Below are positions 6,167-7,057 of a stretch of 7,057 nucleotides of DNA, one piece after another; the first letter of the stretch is position 1, and each line of letters begins with the position of its first letter. Location: contig JAGHUZ010000112.1 in assembly GCA_018064575.1 (NCBI GenBank), positions 1 through 7,057 of the forward strand. The letters run 5' to 3'. The notes beneath the pieces were generated by a model. The model was given only the letters and a program-made list of their open reading frames with translations. It was not told where the DNA came from and did not search any database. The DNA is from Candidatus Minthomonas equi. GTDB lineage: Bacteria; Bacteroidota; Bacteroidia; Bacteroidales; UBA932. The position numbers and the translations under genes were made by a program.

Positions 6167-7057
6167 ATGGAACTATTCAAAACATACAAACTGTGGGACA
6201 TAGAACCGGTCAGAGGACTGGACACCACTCTTTGGGATAAGGAAGGGAATGAATACATCGACCTCTACGGTGGACACGCCGTCATCAGCATCGGTCATTC
6301 CCACCCCCATTACATACAAGCCGTCACGGAACAGATAAACCGGCTCGGATTCTATTCCAATGCCGTTCAAAACGGGCTTCAAAAAGAACTCGCCCACAGA
6401 CTCGGAAAGGTCAGCGGTTACGATGACTATAATCTTTTCCTCTGTAACAGCGGTGCCGAAGCGAACGAAAACGCTCTGAAACTGGCCTCTTTCTCCACCG
6501 GACGTGCACGCATCCTGGCATTCGGCAAGGCTTTCCACGGCCGTACCAGCGGAGCCGTAAGCGCCACCGACAATCCTAAAATCCGCGCCCCGTTCAATTC
6601 CACTGACAAAATAACTTTTGTACCGCTCAACGATGCGGAAGCGGTGGAACGTGAACTTCACACCGGAGAATATGCCGCCGTCATCATAGAAGGCATCCAA
6701 GGAGTGGCCGGCATCTATGAACCGACCGACGGATTCCTCCGTGCCCTCCGCAGTTTGTGTGACAAGACAGGTACACTGCTCATACTGGATGAAATCCAGT
6801 CCGGTTACGGGCGTTCCGGAAAATTTTATGCCCACCAGTACTCCGGCATACGTGCAGACATCATAACTTCCGCCAAAGGGATGGCGAACGGCCTTCCCAT
6901 CGGAGGGGTACTCATCTCCCCCACCATCAAGGCGGAATACGGTATGCTTGGGACCACCTTCGGTGGCAATCACCTCGCCTGTGCTGCCGCCATCGCCGTA
7001 ATCGACGTCATCGAGAATGAGCATCTCGTTGAAAACGCCGCCAGAATGGGGGATTAC
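6167..7057 (+). CDS. argD: N-acetyl/N-succinylornithine aminotransferase (3' end beyond window)
   Basis: PLP-dependent class III aminotransferase that moves the amino group of glutamate to acyl-glutamate semialdehyde, giving acyl-ornithine, the fourth step of arginine synthesis. The first 297 codons are present, of about 370-400 usual for the family; the frame is open to the right edge. Family landmarks: DLYGGHAVISIGHSHP (32-47), the phosphate-binding NSGAEANE (94-101), AFHGRT (122-127), EGIQGVAG (175-182), LDEIQSGYGR (207-216) with the D208 that pairs with the PLP ring nitrogen, SAKGMANGLPIGG (235-247) with Schiff-base lysine K237, and GTTFGGN (262-268). The ATG at 6167 gives the short N-terminus normal for ArgD and lies 13 bases after the argC stop, with no gene between. 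Class III enzymes are alike, so ornithine or succinylornithine-catabolic transaminases are alternatives, but the position next to argC and argG decides for the biosynthetic role. Confidence 0.95.
   Translation, partial: MELFKTYKLWDIEPVRGLDTTLWDKEGNEYIDLYGGHAVISIGHSHPHYIQAVTEQINRLGFYSNAVQNGLQKELAHRLGKVSGYDDYNLFLCNSGAEANENALKLASFSTGRARILAFGKAFHGRTSGAVSATDNPKIRAPFNSTDKITFVPLNDAEAVERELHTGEYAAVIIEGIQGVAGIYEPTDGFLRALRSLCDKTGTLLILDEIQSGYGRSGKFYAHQYSGIRADIITSAKGMANGLPIGGVLISPTIKAEYGMLGTTFGGNHLACAAAIAVIDVIENEHLVENAARMGDY

Noticed and set aside
6173..7024. 283-codon open frame on the minus strand opposite argD
   Set aside because: It lies wholly antisense to a gene with full family motifs, has no recognisable domain or promoter, and follows from codon bias in argD.

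Overview
The window looks like a chromosomal segment from a member of the Bacteroidota, most likely order Bacteroidales. Three things point there: a SusC/RagA-type TonB-dependent outer-membrane transporter, promoter boxes matching the Bacteroidota -7 consensus TAnnTTTG with no clear Shine-Dalgarno sequences, and an arginine cluster in the order GNAT acyltransferase - argG - argC - argD, which is familiar from Bacteroides. I cannot place it to genus.

Layout. Positions 1-2294 (minus strand) hold the N-terminal 764 codons of a SusC-family transporter. Its C-terminal barrel, and any SusD partner, lie beyond the left edge. Positions 2295-2410 are a 116-base AT-rich divergent promoter region with two back-to-back -7 boxes. 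Positions 2411-3340 (plus) encode thioredoxin reductase, trxB. A 78-base gap with a weak promoter candidate and a small dyad follows. Then comes a tight plus-strand run: a GNAT acyltransferase (3419-3982), argG (3993-5198), argC (5191-6153, overlapping argG by 8 bases) and argD (6167 to the right edge, C-terminus missing). No stretch of 300 bases lacks a gene. I saw no RNA genes, mobile elements, CRISPR arrays or long repeats.

How the genes work together. The GNAT protein probably acylates glutamate (step 1). ArgC reduces the acyl-glutamyl phosphate (step 3), ArgD transaminates the semialdehyde (step 4), and ArgG joins citrulline to aspartate (step 7). Kinase, transcarbamylase, deacylase and lyase genes are not here. 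In Bacteroides the acyl group is known to be succinyl rather than acetyl, so the same may apply here. TrxB supplies reduced thioredoxin and has no obvious role in arginine synthesis. The SusC transporter is divergently transcribed and functionally unrelated.

This is mostly core metabolism, not a new accessory system. The points most worth a second look are the four-cysteine tail on the GNAT enzyme, isoleucine at the usual catalytic-histidine position of ArgC, and the almost leaderless trxB promoter set against the susC-type promoter.
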